A stretch of 60,560 bases of DNA from Candidatus Micrarchaeota archaeon (GTDB lineage Archaea > Micrarchaeota > Micrarchaeia > Micrarchaeales > Micrarchaeaceae). Numbering within the stretch: the first letter of the stretch is position 1; each line of letters opens with the position of its first letter. The DNA lies in the NCBI GenBank assembly GCA_028866575.1, contig JAGWHU010000007.1, positions 1 through 60,560 on the forward strand, in the 5' to 3' direction. The notes under the pieces were generated by a model. It saw only the letters and a program-made list of their open reading frames with translations, was not told the DNA's origin and made no database searches. Both the position numbers and the translations under genes were made by a program. Below, piece after piece: positions 33,506 through 41,994 of the stretch.

Positions 33506-34237
33506 ATGGTCTTTTTGGCTAAGAAAAATAAATTTAAACATTTGTGTGAAAAATGGAATAACATGACCTTCGCTAATAAAATAATGATTACATTAACATT
33601 AATAGGTATAATTTTAGGTTCAACTTTGACTGGTTTGGGTGTTTATATTTCCTTAGCTCAAATACATATTACACAACAGCAAGGGCATATTACACAATTG
33701 CTTAGTGAGGCTAATATAGTACCGTATACTGGATTTTGCAAATATATATGGTATCATATTGGTGGTTATAATCAGAGCTACACTATAGTTAATATAGGAA
33801 AATCACCAGGTAACGCAACTATCTCTTATAATTATACAGGATTTTCATATTTAAGTCTTAGCCAAAATGATACTGTAAAAGATTATGAAAGGCAAACTTA
33901 TCCAAATGAAACAACCATTCAAATAATTCCTGGAACTCCATTTACATTTAGAATTCAAGGAAGCGTATTTCCATCAATAGGGAATTGGTCTCGTTTGCAA
34001 TATTCATTAAAAATAAAAACAAATGGTGGTACATTTGGTACAGATTTTAATAATTGTTATGTGATAACCTGTTCATATGTAAACGTAACACCAACAAGAT
34101 ATCTTGTTGGTAATAATGTAGCGTTTTTGCAAGTTAAAGCAAATAGTATAAATGTAAACTATCCAAATGGTTTTAATGGTTGGAATACAAGTACCAATAC
34201 AACCTGGAAACAAGTACCTTTAGCATCTTGCACTTAA
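33506..34237 (+). CDS. Membrane-anchored surface protein of the element
   Basis: A 243-residue protein with a basic N-terminus, one membrane helix at about 25-50 and a beta-rich, Asn/Thr/Tyr-rich external part with many possible N-glycosylation sites. Cys pairs (GFCKY, NNCYVITC) could form a disulphide outside. In plan it resembles the protein at 47445-48332 in another AT-rich patch: a single N-terminal anchor and a similar external composition. No domain recognised. Confidence 0.6.
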   Translation: MVFLAKKNKFKHLCEKWNNMTFANKIMITLTLIGIILGSTLTGLGVYISLAQIHITQQQGHITQLLSEANIVPYTGFCKYIWYHIGGYNQSYTIVNIGKSPGNATISYNYTGFSYLSLSQNDTVKDYERQTYPNETTIQIIPGTPFTFRIQGSVFPSIGNWSRLQYSLKIKTNGGTFGTDFNNCYVITCSYVNVTPTRYLVGNNVAFLQVKANSINVNYPNGFNGWNTSTNTTWKQVPLASCT

Positions 34238-34249
34238 ACTAAAGATTAT

Positions 34250-34285
34250 GCACGAAAAGTTAGCCAAAAACCTTAGTTTTCGTGC
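34250..34285. repeat. Inverted GCACGAAAA pair, right end
   Basis: GCACGAAAA at 34250-34258 and its reverse complement TTTTCGTGC at 34277-34285 form a 9-bp inverted repeat just inside the right direct repeat, repeating the motif found three times at the left end. Confidence 0.65.
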
Positions 34286-34291
34286 AAACCC

Positions 34292-34310
34292 TGGCACAGG
34301 AGCTTTGCAC
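34292..34310. repeat. Right 19-bp direct repeat of the element
   Basis: An exact copy of 30596-30614. The native sequence after it (CCAGGCCCGTGCC) pairs with the start of the repeat to make an imperfect hairpin at 34293-34323, which may be the original insertion target. Confidence 0.8.
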
Positions 34311-34429
34311 CCAGGCCCGTGCCCAATTAAAAGAGGGTTTATATATATGAATGTTGTAATTTATATTACGGAGAAGGAAGACATGAATGTTCTAATTCTA
34401 CGTAAAAACAAAAAAAATAAGTGTATGTA

Positions 34430-34714
34430 ATGTACCAAGATGAAGGATCAGGAAGGAATAGCTCCTATGGAGGAGGATACGGAGGGCGCAGGGAAGGAAG
34501 GAGAAGCTCATTTTCGGGCTCTTCTGAGCCGAAGCCGGTAAATACCGGCGACGAGATAGAAGTCAAGATCGAGGCTGTTGCATCCAAGGGCGATGGAATA
34601 GCCAAGAAGGACGGCTTCGTAATCTTCATAAAGGGCGCAAAGGAAGGAGAGACTGTAAAGGCAAGGATAACTGAGGTCAAGGAAAGGTTTGCAATAGGGG
34701 AAGTAATCAGCTAA
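34430..34714 (+). CDS. TRAM-domain RNA-binding protein
   Basis: A 94-residue protein: a Gly/Arg/Ser-rich flexible N-terminus (about 1-35, with SSYGGGYGGRREGRR) and a TRAM beta-barrel at about 36-94 (VNTGDEIEVKIEAV, GDGIAKKDGFVIFIKGA, ETVKARITEV). Stand-alone TRAM proteins in archaea act as RNA chaperones, some tied to cold response. The RGG-like N-terminus would add RNA affinity. A TATA-like TTTATATATAT lies near 34339. Start at ATG 34430. Confidence 0.88.
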   Translation: MYQDEGSGRNSSYGGGYGGRREGRRSSFSGSSEPKPVNTGDEIEVKIEAVASKGDGIAKKDGFVIFIKGAKEGETVKARITEVKERFAIGEVIS

Positions 34715-34757
34715 ATCCTTAGCTTCTATTTTTATTTTTTTCTTATTTTTCCCGTGA
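34710..34757 (+). terminator. TRAM gene terminator
   Basis: GCTAA (containing the stop codon) pairs with TTAGC at 34719-34723 across an ATCC loop, followed by a T-rich run. This is the same design as the ftsZ terminator, with the stop codon folded into the hairpin. Confidence 0.6.
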
Positions 34758-34843
34758 GTCAGCGGGAGCGCTACCCGGAAATAGGCGCATTGCGGAAAAT
34801 CCGCAGTGCAAGACTGGTTTTTACCTGAAATCGGAAATGGAAA

Positions 34844-34864
34844 GTGCCGGCAAGCGGCCGGCAC
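34844..34864 (-). terminator. Hairpin after dnaG
   Basis: GTGCCGGC and GCCGGCAC form a perfect 8-bp GC-rich stem around AAGCG, 9 bases past the dnaG stop on the minus strand. The following T content is modest, so it could be a terminator or a 3' end protector. Confidence 0.5.
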
Positions 34865-34873
34865 CCTGCTCAA

Positions 34874-36334
34874 TCAGTTGGCAAGCTTGCCCTGCTCCTT
34901 TGTGTATAGCAGCATGCCCTCGAACATCCTGGATACCTGGCCTGCCCTTATGCCGTATATCGACTTAACCCTTCGCTTGTTGGCAAGCTCTATCAGCCTC
35001 TGGGTTATGATGCCGTCAAAGACTATTGCGCTTATCCCGTCGGTGTCCTGGACCGTCTGTATGAGCTCCCTTATGGGCACCTCGGATATTACGTTGCTGT
35101 TTTTGTCGTATAGCCTGCCCCTGAGCGTGTTGTGCAATTCGGTGAGCGAGTCCATATACCTCTGCTCCGGCTCAGCTGCGGCGCGGTCGTCTATCGACTT
35201 TATCGCATCCATCCCGCTGGGGTCCTCGTGGTTTATGTCCTTTATGCCAAGCTCCGGGTCTACGTTTATCGGCTCCACTGCCGCCTTCGCATCCTCCTTG
35301 CTCAGCATCTTCCTGGATATCTCCGACGGGCTCAGTATGCTCCTGTCCCTTTCCTGCTGCCTCGGGGCTCCTCCCAGCCTGACCTCGTGCCTTGACTGCT
35401 GCTGCACCTGCTGCTCCACCCTCATTTCCCTCTGCTGGTGCTGCTGTTGGAACCTGTCCCTCCTCTGCTCCTGGTAGTGGCCCCTGTGGCTGCCGCCGTT
35501 GAGCCTTGGTATGACCTGGTCTATAGGGACCTTTGCCCTTAGCGCCTTTATGATGTCCTTCCTGGTGAGCTCCTCCACTTCCTTGCCGTCCGGAGCCCTT
35601 ACCACGTAGTCTATGTCGCAGACGTTCAGCAAGCCCCTCAGTATCATGTCGCCGCCCCTGTCCCCGTCAAGGAAGAGCGTGGCCTCCTTCGACTTCGTGA
35701 GGTCTATTATCGTCTGGGGTATCTTCCCGGTGGCGCCGCCCACCGCTATGCAGTTGGTTATGTCGTTCTTGAGCAGGTTTATCACATCGGCCCGGCCCTC
35801 TACCAGTATCACCTCGTTCTCCTCCTCTACGTCAGGCCCGGCAGGCAGGTTGTCCTGTCCGAACGTGGTTACCACGCTTGATTTCACGTCGGTTTCCACA
35901 AGCTCGCTTATCTCCTTGCTGTCCGGCATCTCGGTAGTTATGAGCGTCTTCAGTAGGTCCTTTGCCCTTGCTACTATCTTCCTGCGCTTCTCGTTCCTGG
36001 TGTCCTCTATCTTGTTTACCTTGAATACCGTTTCGAAGGGCCCCACCCTGTCAACCGATTCTATGGTTGCGCCGAGTATGCAGGTCTCGACCCTTCCTAG
36101 CGATGACGGTAGGAAGAGCTTGCCGTACGTCTTGTTCCCCTGCGAGGAAGCCTCTATCTCTATCCTTCCTATCTTGCCGTTCTTCTGGAGCTCCCTGAGA
36201 TCCAGGCCGCCTCCGAGAAGCCCTTCAGTCTGCCCGAAAACGGCGCCTATTATGTCCGGCTTCTCAGCCAATCCGGATATCTCGAATCTTGCCTCTACCA
36301 TGTACTTTACAATGTCAATGTAAGTTTTTGCCAT
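34874..36334 (-). CDS. dnaG: Archaeal DnaG-type primase
   Basis: A 486-residue DnaG-like protein. The N-terminal part (DIIGAVFGQTEGLLGGGLDLRELQ) is the archaeal signature. The TOPRIM domain has the catalytic Glu in ILVEGRADV and the DxD in FLDGDRGGDM. In archaea it associates with the exosome, often more than with replication. Residues about 285-340 form a Gln/Arg-rich low-complexity linker (many EQRRDRFQQQ-like runs) not normal for the family. The C-terminal part may hold the exosome-interacting region. Confidence 0.93.
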   Translation of the reverse strand: MAKTYIDIVKYMVEARFEISGLAEKPDIIGAVFGQTEGLLGGGLDLRELQKNGKIGRIEIEASSQGNKTYGKLFLPSSLGRVETCILGATIESVDRVGPFETVFKVNKIEDTRNEKRRKIVARAKDLLKTLITTEMPDSKEISELVETDVKSSVVTTFGQDNLPAGPDVEEENEVILVEGRADVINLLKNDITNCIAVGGATGKIPQTIIDLTKSKEATLFLDGDRGGDMILRGLLNVCDIDYVVRAPDGKEVEELTRKDIIKALRAKVPIDQVIPRLNGGSHRGHYQEQRRDRFQQQHQQREMRVEQQVQQQSRHEVRLGGAPRQQERDRSILSPSEISRKMLSKEDAKAAVEPINVDPELGIKDINHEDPSGMDAIKSIDDRAAAEPEQRYMDSLTELHNTLRGRLYDKNSNVISEVPIRELIQTVQDTDGISAIVFDGIITQRLIELANKRRVKSIYGIRAGQVSRMFEGMLLYTKEQGKLAN

Positions 36335-36584
36335 TCAAACACCTATTGTTTTGCGTCAGAATAGCCACATCAGAAGGAGGTTACGTTAACTTCTATGCCT
36401 ACGTAATTGCCTAAAGCCGAAGCTGGGTATCAGGTCGACTTTTCCAGGATCCCAATCCATACGACTTATGAAATTCAAATACTCAAACCCCTCATGAAAT
36501 ATGACTATTCTTAACTACTTATAGTTAGGCAAGAATATGCTTATAAGCCTTCTGTATATTCCATTGGCATGGAAGATACCGCAG

Positions 36585-39125
36585 CTATCCCCTCCTGTTG
36601 TGCTCCCTGAACCTTATGTTTATGTCAATGTACTCCAATGACTTTGATATGCTCCTTGCAAGATCTGCCCTGTAGTTGGACTTTACCCTGAAGAACGCAT
36701 CTATTTCTTTTCTTGTCTTCCTGTCATCCATGACAGAAAGTATGTCTATGAAGTCGGTAAGCCCCCTGACCCCCCTGTCGTACATAGACATCAGCCTCTT
36801 CCAGTTGGATCTTGTCCATTTCCATACCGCTTCCTTGCCCTGCTCGTGGGATGCGATTGATGCTGGTATCCTGTTGACGTGCTGCATCCTTACGTTCTTT
36901 GACAGCGTGTACTCTAGGGCCATTCCCATGCACTTCGGGTCGTTGAAGCTGCCGAGGGCGAGCAGGAACCTCATCTTTTCCTCCGGGACAGCCTCTTTCT
37001 CGTACAATCCGACAAATTTCCTGAAAGTCGACTGGTCGCCCACCCATGCGTTAAGGCTGTACACTGTGGAGCGTATGTCGGTGTCTATCTCACTGCCCTT
37101 GCCCAGGTAGTCGGAGAAAAGCTTCCTGGATCTTGATATTACCTCCTTGTCGTTCATGAATCCAAGCGCCCTGAGCGTATATACCCTAAGAAGCACTGTG
37201 GAATTCCTGTCATTCTTTCTTCTTTTCCAGCCCAGTTTCCTGAGCAGTTTCCTGTGGTATGCCATGCTGAGACGCCTTGGCCGCTCCGCGACCTTTTTCT
37301 CATTGGCCAATAGTAGGGTAAGGGCGGTAAGATGCCCTGAAACGCTAATGTCCATAGGAAACTCGCAATCCATGCAATGCCTCTCGATGAAATCCAGGTA
37401 CTCTGATACCTTTATGCTGCACGATCTCGCCGCGCTGTACAGATCGTTCTCTATCCCATAGCCGTCAAGGGCGCTTATCTTTCCGGATTCTATAAGCCTG
37501 CCGAGCTCGCCAAGCATGCTCTTGGGGTATTTTGACCTGTAGAACCCCTTTTGAGCGTAATTCAGCTTTATGTATTCAAGCCCTTTCTCCTTGAGTGATG
37601 CGCTTTTCCCGCTTAGCAGCATGGAGCCCTCCTGCGCCCTTTCGCCCCTTTCCTTTTTCAGGTAGTGTATTGGTATTGGCCATATAGATGCGTCTTTCCT
37701 GTCCAGGAGGAAGAAGCGGCGCTGCCCGAGAGACAGCGTGCTGCCGTTGTATTTGACCTCAACTATGGGATATCCGGGCAGTTTTATCCAATTGCTTGCT
37801 ATGTTGCCTATGTTGGACCTGTTGGGCCTTGCCGCGCGGCTTATTTCAGCCCAGAGGTCTGCTCTTGTTGCGTTTGAATACGCATATTTCTCCAGGTATG
37901 CGTGCAGACCCTTCCTGAACGTATCCTCGCCAACGTAATCCTCGAGCATCGCGAGTATGGCCCCGCCCTTGCTGTACGTTATGTTAGGGTCGAAGGCATC
38001 GCCGAGATCCGCGGGGCTCTTCACGTCTATGCCTATAGGCTGCGTGGAGCGCAGCTGGTCCGCCCCCAATGCGCCCCCGGTCCTTCCGAGAACGTATTGC
38101 ACGTCCATCTGCCATTTCGGGAACACCTTGTGCATTGCCTTGAAGGACATGAACGTGGCAAAGCTCTCGTTGAGCCATATGTCGCTCCACCATTTCATCG
38201 TCACAAGGTCGCCGAACCACTGGTGCGCGAGCTCGTGGGAAACCAGCTCCGCGACCCTCTGCTCCTGCATAACCGACATGCCCTTTTCGGCAAGCAGCCC
38301 GTTCTCCGCGTATGTTATGGCGCCCCAGTTTTCCATCCCGCCTATCGCGAAATCAGGAACCGCAATGAAGTCCATCTTCGGCAGAGGGTATTTTATCCCG
38401 AAATATTCCTCGTAGTGCCTCATGAATTTCTTCCCGTATTCGAGGGCAGTTTTTGCCATGCCTATCTTGCCCGGCGTTGTAACTACGCTAAGCTTTATCT
38501 TTCCGTAAGACCCTTCCAGCTTTTCAAACTCCCCTATGCCAAGGTAAAGCAGGTACGTTGACATCCTTGGCGTCCTGTGGAATGCGACCAGCTTTTTGCG
38601 GCCCATTGGCTTGGTGCCCTTTTCGGGCATGTTGGATAGTGCGGATAAATCCTTGTCTATGATGAATGAAACGTCGAAAGTTGCCTTGAACTCCGGCTCG
38701 TCGAAGCACGGGAACGCCCTGCGTGCGTCCGCAGCCTCGAACTGCGTGGTAAGCCAGTAGTGCTCCTTGCTGCCTATCCTGTACCTGCTCCTGTAGAAGC
38801 CGCTCAGGGTGTCTTTGTTCAGGCCCTCGAAATCTATTTTAAGCTCGCAGCTTCCGGATACAGGAGTTTCGAATTCCAGGACGCAGCGCTCCTGCGCCCT
38901 GTCAATTACCGCCTTTGCTTCCTGCACGAACCTGCCCTTCGATACGGTGGCCTTTACTATTTTTATGTCTATGGCGTTCAGCGCTATCCTCCTGGTGCTT
39001 TTCTTTACGCTAACAGATATCCTTTCCTTGCACGTATACGTTGATTTTCTCATGTCGGGTCGGAATACCAGCACGTAATTGGATGGTATTGCGTTATTCC
39101 CGAGCGTTTGCCTTTTTCCGGCCAT
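36585..39125 (-). CDS. M1-family aminopeptidase
   Basis: An 846-residue zinc aminopeptidase, resembling tricorn-interacting factors F2/F3, that trims short peptides after proteasome action. GGMENWGAITY is the N-terminal-binding exopeptidase motif. HELAH at 297-301 and Glu320 in WLNESFA form the HExxH-18-E zinc site. The usual four-domain architecture fits the length. No signal peptide, so cytosolic. GTGATATT precedes the ATG. It ends the minus-strand group with TldE and TldD, which together suggest a peptide-degradation cluster. Confidence 0.95.
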   Translation of the reverse strand: MAGKRQTLGNNAIPSNYVLVFRPDMRKSTYTCKERISVSVKKSTRRIALNAIDIKIVKATVSKGRFVQEAKAVIDRAQERCVLEFETPVSGSCELKIDFEGLNKDTLSGFYRSRYRIGSKEHYWLTTQFEAADARRAFPCFDEPEFKATFDVSFIIDKDLSALSNMPEKGTKPMGRKKLVAFHRTPRMSTYLLYLGIGEFEKLEGSYGKIKLSVVTTPGKIGMAKTALEYGKKFMRHYEEYFGIKYPLPKMDFIAVPDFAIGGMENWGAITYAENGLLAEKGMSVMQEQRVAELVSHELAHQWFGDLVTMKWWSDIWLNESFATFMSFKAMHKVFPKWQMDVQYVLGRTGGALGADQLRSTQPIGIDVKSPADLGDAFDPNITYSKGGAILAMLEDYVGEDTFRKGLHAYLEKYAYSNATRADLWAEISRAARPNRSNIGNIASNWIKLPGYPIVEVKYNGSTLSLGQRRFFLLDRKDASIWPIPIHYLKKERGERAQEGSMLLSGKSASLKEKGLEYIKLNYAQKGFYRSKYPKSMLGELGRLIESGKISALDGYGIENDLYSAARSCSIKVSEYLDFIERHCMDCEFPMDISVSGHLTALTLLLANEKKVAERPRRLSMAYHRKLLRKLGWKRRKNDRNSTVLLRVYTLRALGFMNDKEVISRSRKLFSDYLGKGSEIDTDIRSTVYSLNAWVGDQSTFRKFVGLYEKEAVPEEKMRFLLALGSFNDPKCMGMALEYTLSKNVRMQHVNRIPASIASHEQGKEAVWKWTRSNWKRLMSMYDRGVRGLTDFIDILSVMDDRKTRKEIDAFFRVKSNYRADLARSISKSLEYIDINIRFREHNRRG

Positions 39126-39135
39126 AATATCACAG

Positions 39136-40494
39136 CTACTGCACCGTAGTAACAGTAACGTCCTTTACAGTGAAGCTCGGGACAAAATAATAGTCCATGT
39201 CGACGTCCCACGAGGTGCACTGCCTGGCATTCCTTGCGGCGAGCACGGTGTTCTTGAGCATTCTTATGAGGTTGTCGCTTATCCTTATGCCGACTATCGG
39301 TCCTATGTCCTTCTGCTTTATCGCGAATGCCGGCTCCCCTTTCTCTATGTACAGCGTTAGATCCCTGGGCATTGTGGAGAAGTCGCCCTTGATGTAGCTG
39401 CTGAACCTCGTATACCACGTGTTCGTTACGAGTATGCCCCTGTCCACGCTGGATATCAGCTTGTCCACGTCCTTGACGGTTTTCCTGTGCTCCATCACCA
39501 GCGTCCTGGTGCTGGGCCTCACGAGCCCCGCATTCCCGGTGCTCTTGGTGTTGTACTTCTCTGCCGTTGAATGGTTGTGCAGGTACGTCCTGAGTATCCC
39601 GCTTTCCACCACCTTTGTTCTCTGGGATGGAGTGCCCTCTAAATCGTAGGCCGATGACTGTATGCCCTCCCTTATCCTTCCGTCATCGTAAAGCATGATA
39701 TCCTTGCCTGCGACCACCTTGCCCAGCTTGCCGGTGAAGCAGCTACCGGTTTCGGCGTTGCCCATGCATGCAGCTGAAGCTGCATTCGTAAGCAGGGAGC
39801 CGCCTGGAGACTGCATGTACACTATGTCGTATTTCCCGTCCTTTATCTTGCCAATTTTCTTCGTGCTACCCAGTATTTCTGCCATTTCCTTGGGCTCCCT
39901 GTCGAATTTGACGTCCTTGAGCATCCTGGAGGCGAAAACGTTCTGGTAGGAGAGCTTGCCGCGGAACACCCTCAGGGACATCCTGGCGAAGGTGCCCCTG
40001 TCGGTGCCGTTGAACCCGTTGCTGGTGCTTACGGTATCTGATCCTGATCCTACCACTACCATTCCGGCAACTGAAGTCGCGCCGTTGTCCAATGCGCTGT
40101 TTACAGCAGCTATCGCCTTGTCTGCCATTTCCGCGCTGCCGCAGTCCTCTATGCTCCTGTCGTACGGATAAACGTATTTTGGCCTGCCGCCTCGCGGCGA
40201 TGCGAGCCCGAAATAGTCCTCCTTCGGCTTGACGCTTGCAAGGGCCTTAGATGCGCTGCCTATGATCCTCCTTATCCCCTGCCTGCTGGTATCGGAGATG
40301 TCTGAAAGCAGCAGTATCCTCTTGTCTTTCGTCAGGAATATGTTGCAGGATATGTTCAGCTTTTCGACAACAGAATCGATCTCGGAATTTGTTATCTTGA
40401 GGTACAGGTTGCGCCCGGTCCCTATGTCCACGGCAACGTCGTCAAAACCCATGCCCTTCGCGATCCTCACTATCCCATCGGTGGTCTCTCCCAT
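39136..40494 (-). CDS. tldE: TldE/PmbA-type subunit of TldD/E protease
   Basis: A 452-residue subunit lacking the HExxH, as expected for TldE/PmbA. GGSLLTNAASAACMGN and ILRTYLHNHSTAEKYN are family segments. It pairs with TldD to form a heterodimer that cleaves unfolded peptides in a gated chamber. The ATG at 40494 follows GTGACTTAC and lies 5 bases past the tldD stop, so translation is coupled. Confidence 0.93.
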   Translation of the reverse strand: MGETTDGIVRIAKGMGFDDVAVDIGTGRNLYLKITNSEIDSVVEKLNISCNIFLTKDKRILLLSDISDTSRQGIRRIIGSASKALASVKPKEDYFGLASPRGGRPKYVYPYDRSIEDCGSAEMADKAIAAVNSALDNGATSVAGMVVVGSGSDTVSTSNGFNGTDRGTFARMSLRVFRGKLSYQNVFASRMLKDVKFDREPKEMAEILGSTKKIGKIKDGKYDIVYMQSPGGSLLTNAASAACMGNAETGSCFTGKLGKVVAGKDIMLYDDGRIREGIQSSAYDLEGTPSQRTKVVESGILRTYLHNHSTAEKYNTKSTGNAGLVRPSTRTLVMEHRKTVKDVDKLISSVDRGILVTNTWYTRFSSYIKGDFSTMPRDLTLYIEKGEPAFAIKQKDIGPIVGIRISDNLIRMLKNTVLAARNARQCTSWDVDMDYYFVPSFTVKDVTVTTVQ

Positions 40495-40499
40495 GTAAG

Positions 40500-41921
40500 T
40501 CACTTGAACGAAAGCAGCACGGACGGGCCGCCCATGGTAACAGGTACGCCCTGCATGGGCTCGCCCTTCCCGCATGTGCCTACGTAAAGCTTGATGTCGT
40601 TTCCCAGCATCTTTACAGCGTGCCAGAAGTCAAGCGTGCCCTTCTCGAGCCTGTAGTTCTTTATCGGTTTTCCCAGCCTTCCGTTTTTTATCATGTACGC
40701 AACGTTCCCCTGGTACCTGGAGAAGCTCCTTGTGTCGTCGATGTTCCATTCCGTGAAGTTCTTTATGTATACGCCGTCCCTTGCCTCCTCGACCAGCTCG
40801 TCAAGGCTTGACGTGCCATTCCCGAGGTATGTGTTCCCCATGCGCACCATGGGCTCGTTCGAATACGAGTCGCTCCTCGATGAGCCGTTGCTGTGTTTCC
40901 CAAGGATATGCGCATATTCGCGGTTCGTCAGCAGCTCGTTCTGCCTTCCGTTTTTGACTATGCACCGCTTGCCGGCCCTTACGCCCTCCTCGTCGAACAT
41001 ATAGAACCCGTAGGTGTTTTTTATGGTTGGATCGTCGTATATCGAGACAATCCCGCTGCCTATGCTCATGCCGAGGTTGTCCTTTGTGAGATAGCTCGTC
41101 CCTGCCTGAGCCGCCTCCCTTCCGTATATCCTGTCCGCCTCGTTCGGATGGCCGACGCTCTCGTGGACAGCTATCCCTGTTATTTCCGGGGCTATGACCA
41201 CGTTCCTTACCTTTTTTATCTGGTCCTCGCTCATGTTTACGCCATTCCTCATAACGCTGTGCATCTCCTTGGCGTTGTCAAGCACGTCCCCCATTATCCC
41301 TAGCGCCTTGAAATTCCGGTAGCTGCCCTTTATGCCGTATTGCAGTATCCTGTCCCTCTTGTCGCTGCCTTCTGCAAGGCTCATGCTCACTACGGCAGAG
41401 AACACGGGTATGCTGCTCCTCACGGTATTGCCTTCGGTATTCACTATGTATTCCTTTCCGGAGCCGAATCCACCGTACACTCCCCTGTATTTGACGTACC
41501 TGAGACTTCCCATCGCCCTGTCTATTTCAGACAAATCGTCAAGGAAATCCTCGGGCTTTGTCCTCGCATTTTCCTTTACGCCGTAGCTTGAATGCAGATC
41601 AGGCTCGCTGGAAAGCTCGGTGTCGATGCCCTTGAAGCCCCTGAAGCCCCTGATGGCCCTGTCGAGCACCTTCTTTTCCAGCATGTTAGTGGAGAATGTG
41701 TAAAGCTTCTTCCCCTTTATGAGTCGTATGCGCAGGCCCGCGCTTTCCGCATACTGGCCGCCGTTGAAGATGCCCTGCTCTATCGCATAGGAATTGTCCA
41801 CGTCGTATCTCAGGTAGGCCTCGGCGTAATCCAACCCAGCCTTCCCTGCAACGGACATGGCATAGTCTGCTATGCCGTAATCGATTTCCATGTCATCAAG
41901 TAGCGCGCGTTTGTAGTACAT
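40500..41921 (-). CDS. tldD: TldD metalloprotease subunit
   Basis: A 473-residue metallopeptidase. The zinc motif HESVGH is at 253-258, and GTCGKGEPMQGVPVTMGG near the C-terminus carries the conserved Cys and the cap segment. It works with the adjacent TldE on short, unfolded peptides. A TATA-like element lies 17-26 bases before the ATG, indicating a leaderless transcript that reads tldD-tldE and probably the aminopeptidase gene. Confidence 0.95.
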   Translation of the reverse strand: MYYKRALLDDMEIDYGIADYAMSVAGKAGLDYAEAYLRYDVDNSYAIEQGIFNGGQYAESAGLRIRLIKGKKLYTFSTNMLEKKVLDRAIRGFRGFKGIDTELSSEPDLHSSYGVKENARTKPEDFLDDLSEIDRAMGSLRYVKYRGVYGGFGSGKEYIVNTEGNTVRSSIPVFSAVVSMSLAEGSDKRDRILQYGIKGSYRNFKALGIMGDVLDNAKEMHSVMRNGVNMSEDQIKKVRNVVIAPEITGIAVHESVGHPNEADRIYGREAAQAGTSYLTKDNLGMSIGSGIVSIYDDPTIKNTYGFYMFDEEGVRAGKRCIVKNGRQNELLTNREYAHILGKHSNGSSRSDSYSNEPMVRMGNTYLGNGTSSLDELVEEARDGVYIKNFTEWNIDDTRSFSRYQGNVAYMIKNGRLGKPIKNYRLEKGTLDFWHAVKMLGNDIKLYVGTCGKGEPMQGVPVTMGGPSVLLSFK

Positions 41922-41937
41922 ACCTATATTTAAGCTG

Positions 41938-41947
41938 TTAATTTAAA
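41938..41947 (-). promoter_or_regulatory. tldD TATA box
   Basis: TTTAAATTAA on the minus strand ends 17 bases before the tldD ATG, close to the spacing for leaderless initiation. Confidence 0.5.
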
Positions 41948-41962
41948 CCTTGTGTTAAAAAC

Positions 41963-41970
41963 TTTATATA
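41963..41970 (+). promoter_or_regulatory. TATA box of the glycosyltransferase gene
   Basis: TTTATATA ends 25 bases before ATG 41995, ideal for a leaderless transcript. It lies back to back with the tldD promoter. Confidence 0.55.
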
Positions 41971-41994
41971 GTTGCAATATGCAGTAGTGTGCGA

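Larger units (their letters stand above)
30596..34310. mobile_element. AT-rich integrated element flanked by 19-bp direct repeats
   Basis: TGGCACAGGAGCTTTGCAC occurs at 30596-30614 and again at 34292-34310, in the same orientation. Everything between is AT-rich and unlike the flanking genes. The element encodes a proteasome-like Ntn hydrolase, an AbrB-like regulator, a DDE transposase with a SWIM zinc finger, and two membrane or surface proteins. GCACGAAAA motifs cluster at both ends. A 19-bp repeat is long for a DDE transposon target duplication and suits a site-specific recombinase, yet none is encoded, so it may be mobilised in trans or be a transposon nested in an older integrated element. 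Confidence 0.75.

Noticed and set aside
30596-34310. Possible provirus
   Set aside because: No capsid, terminase, packaging ATPase or integrase genes are present.
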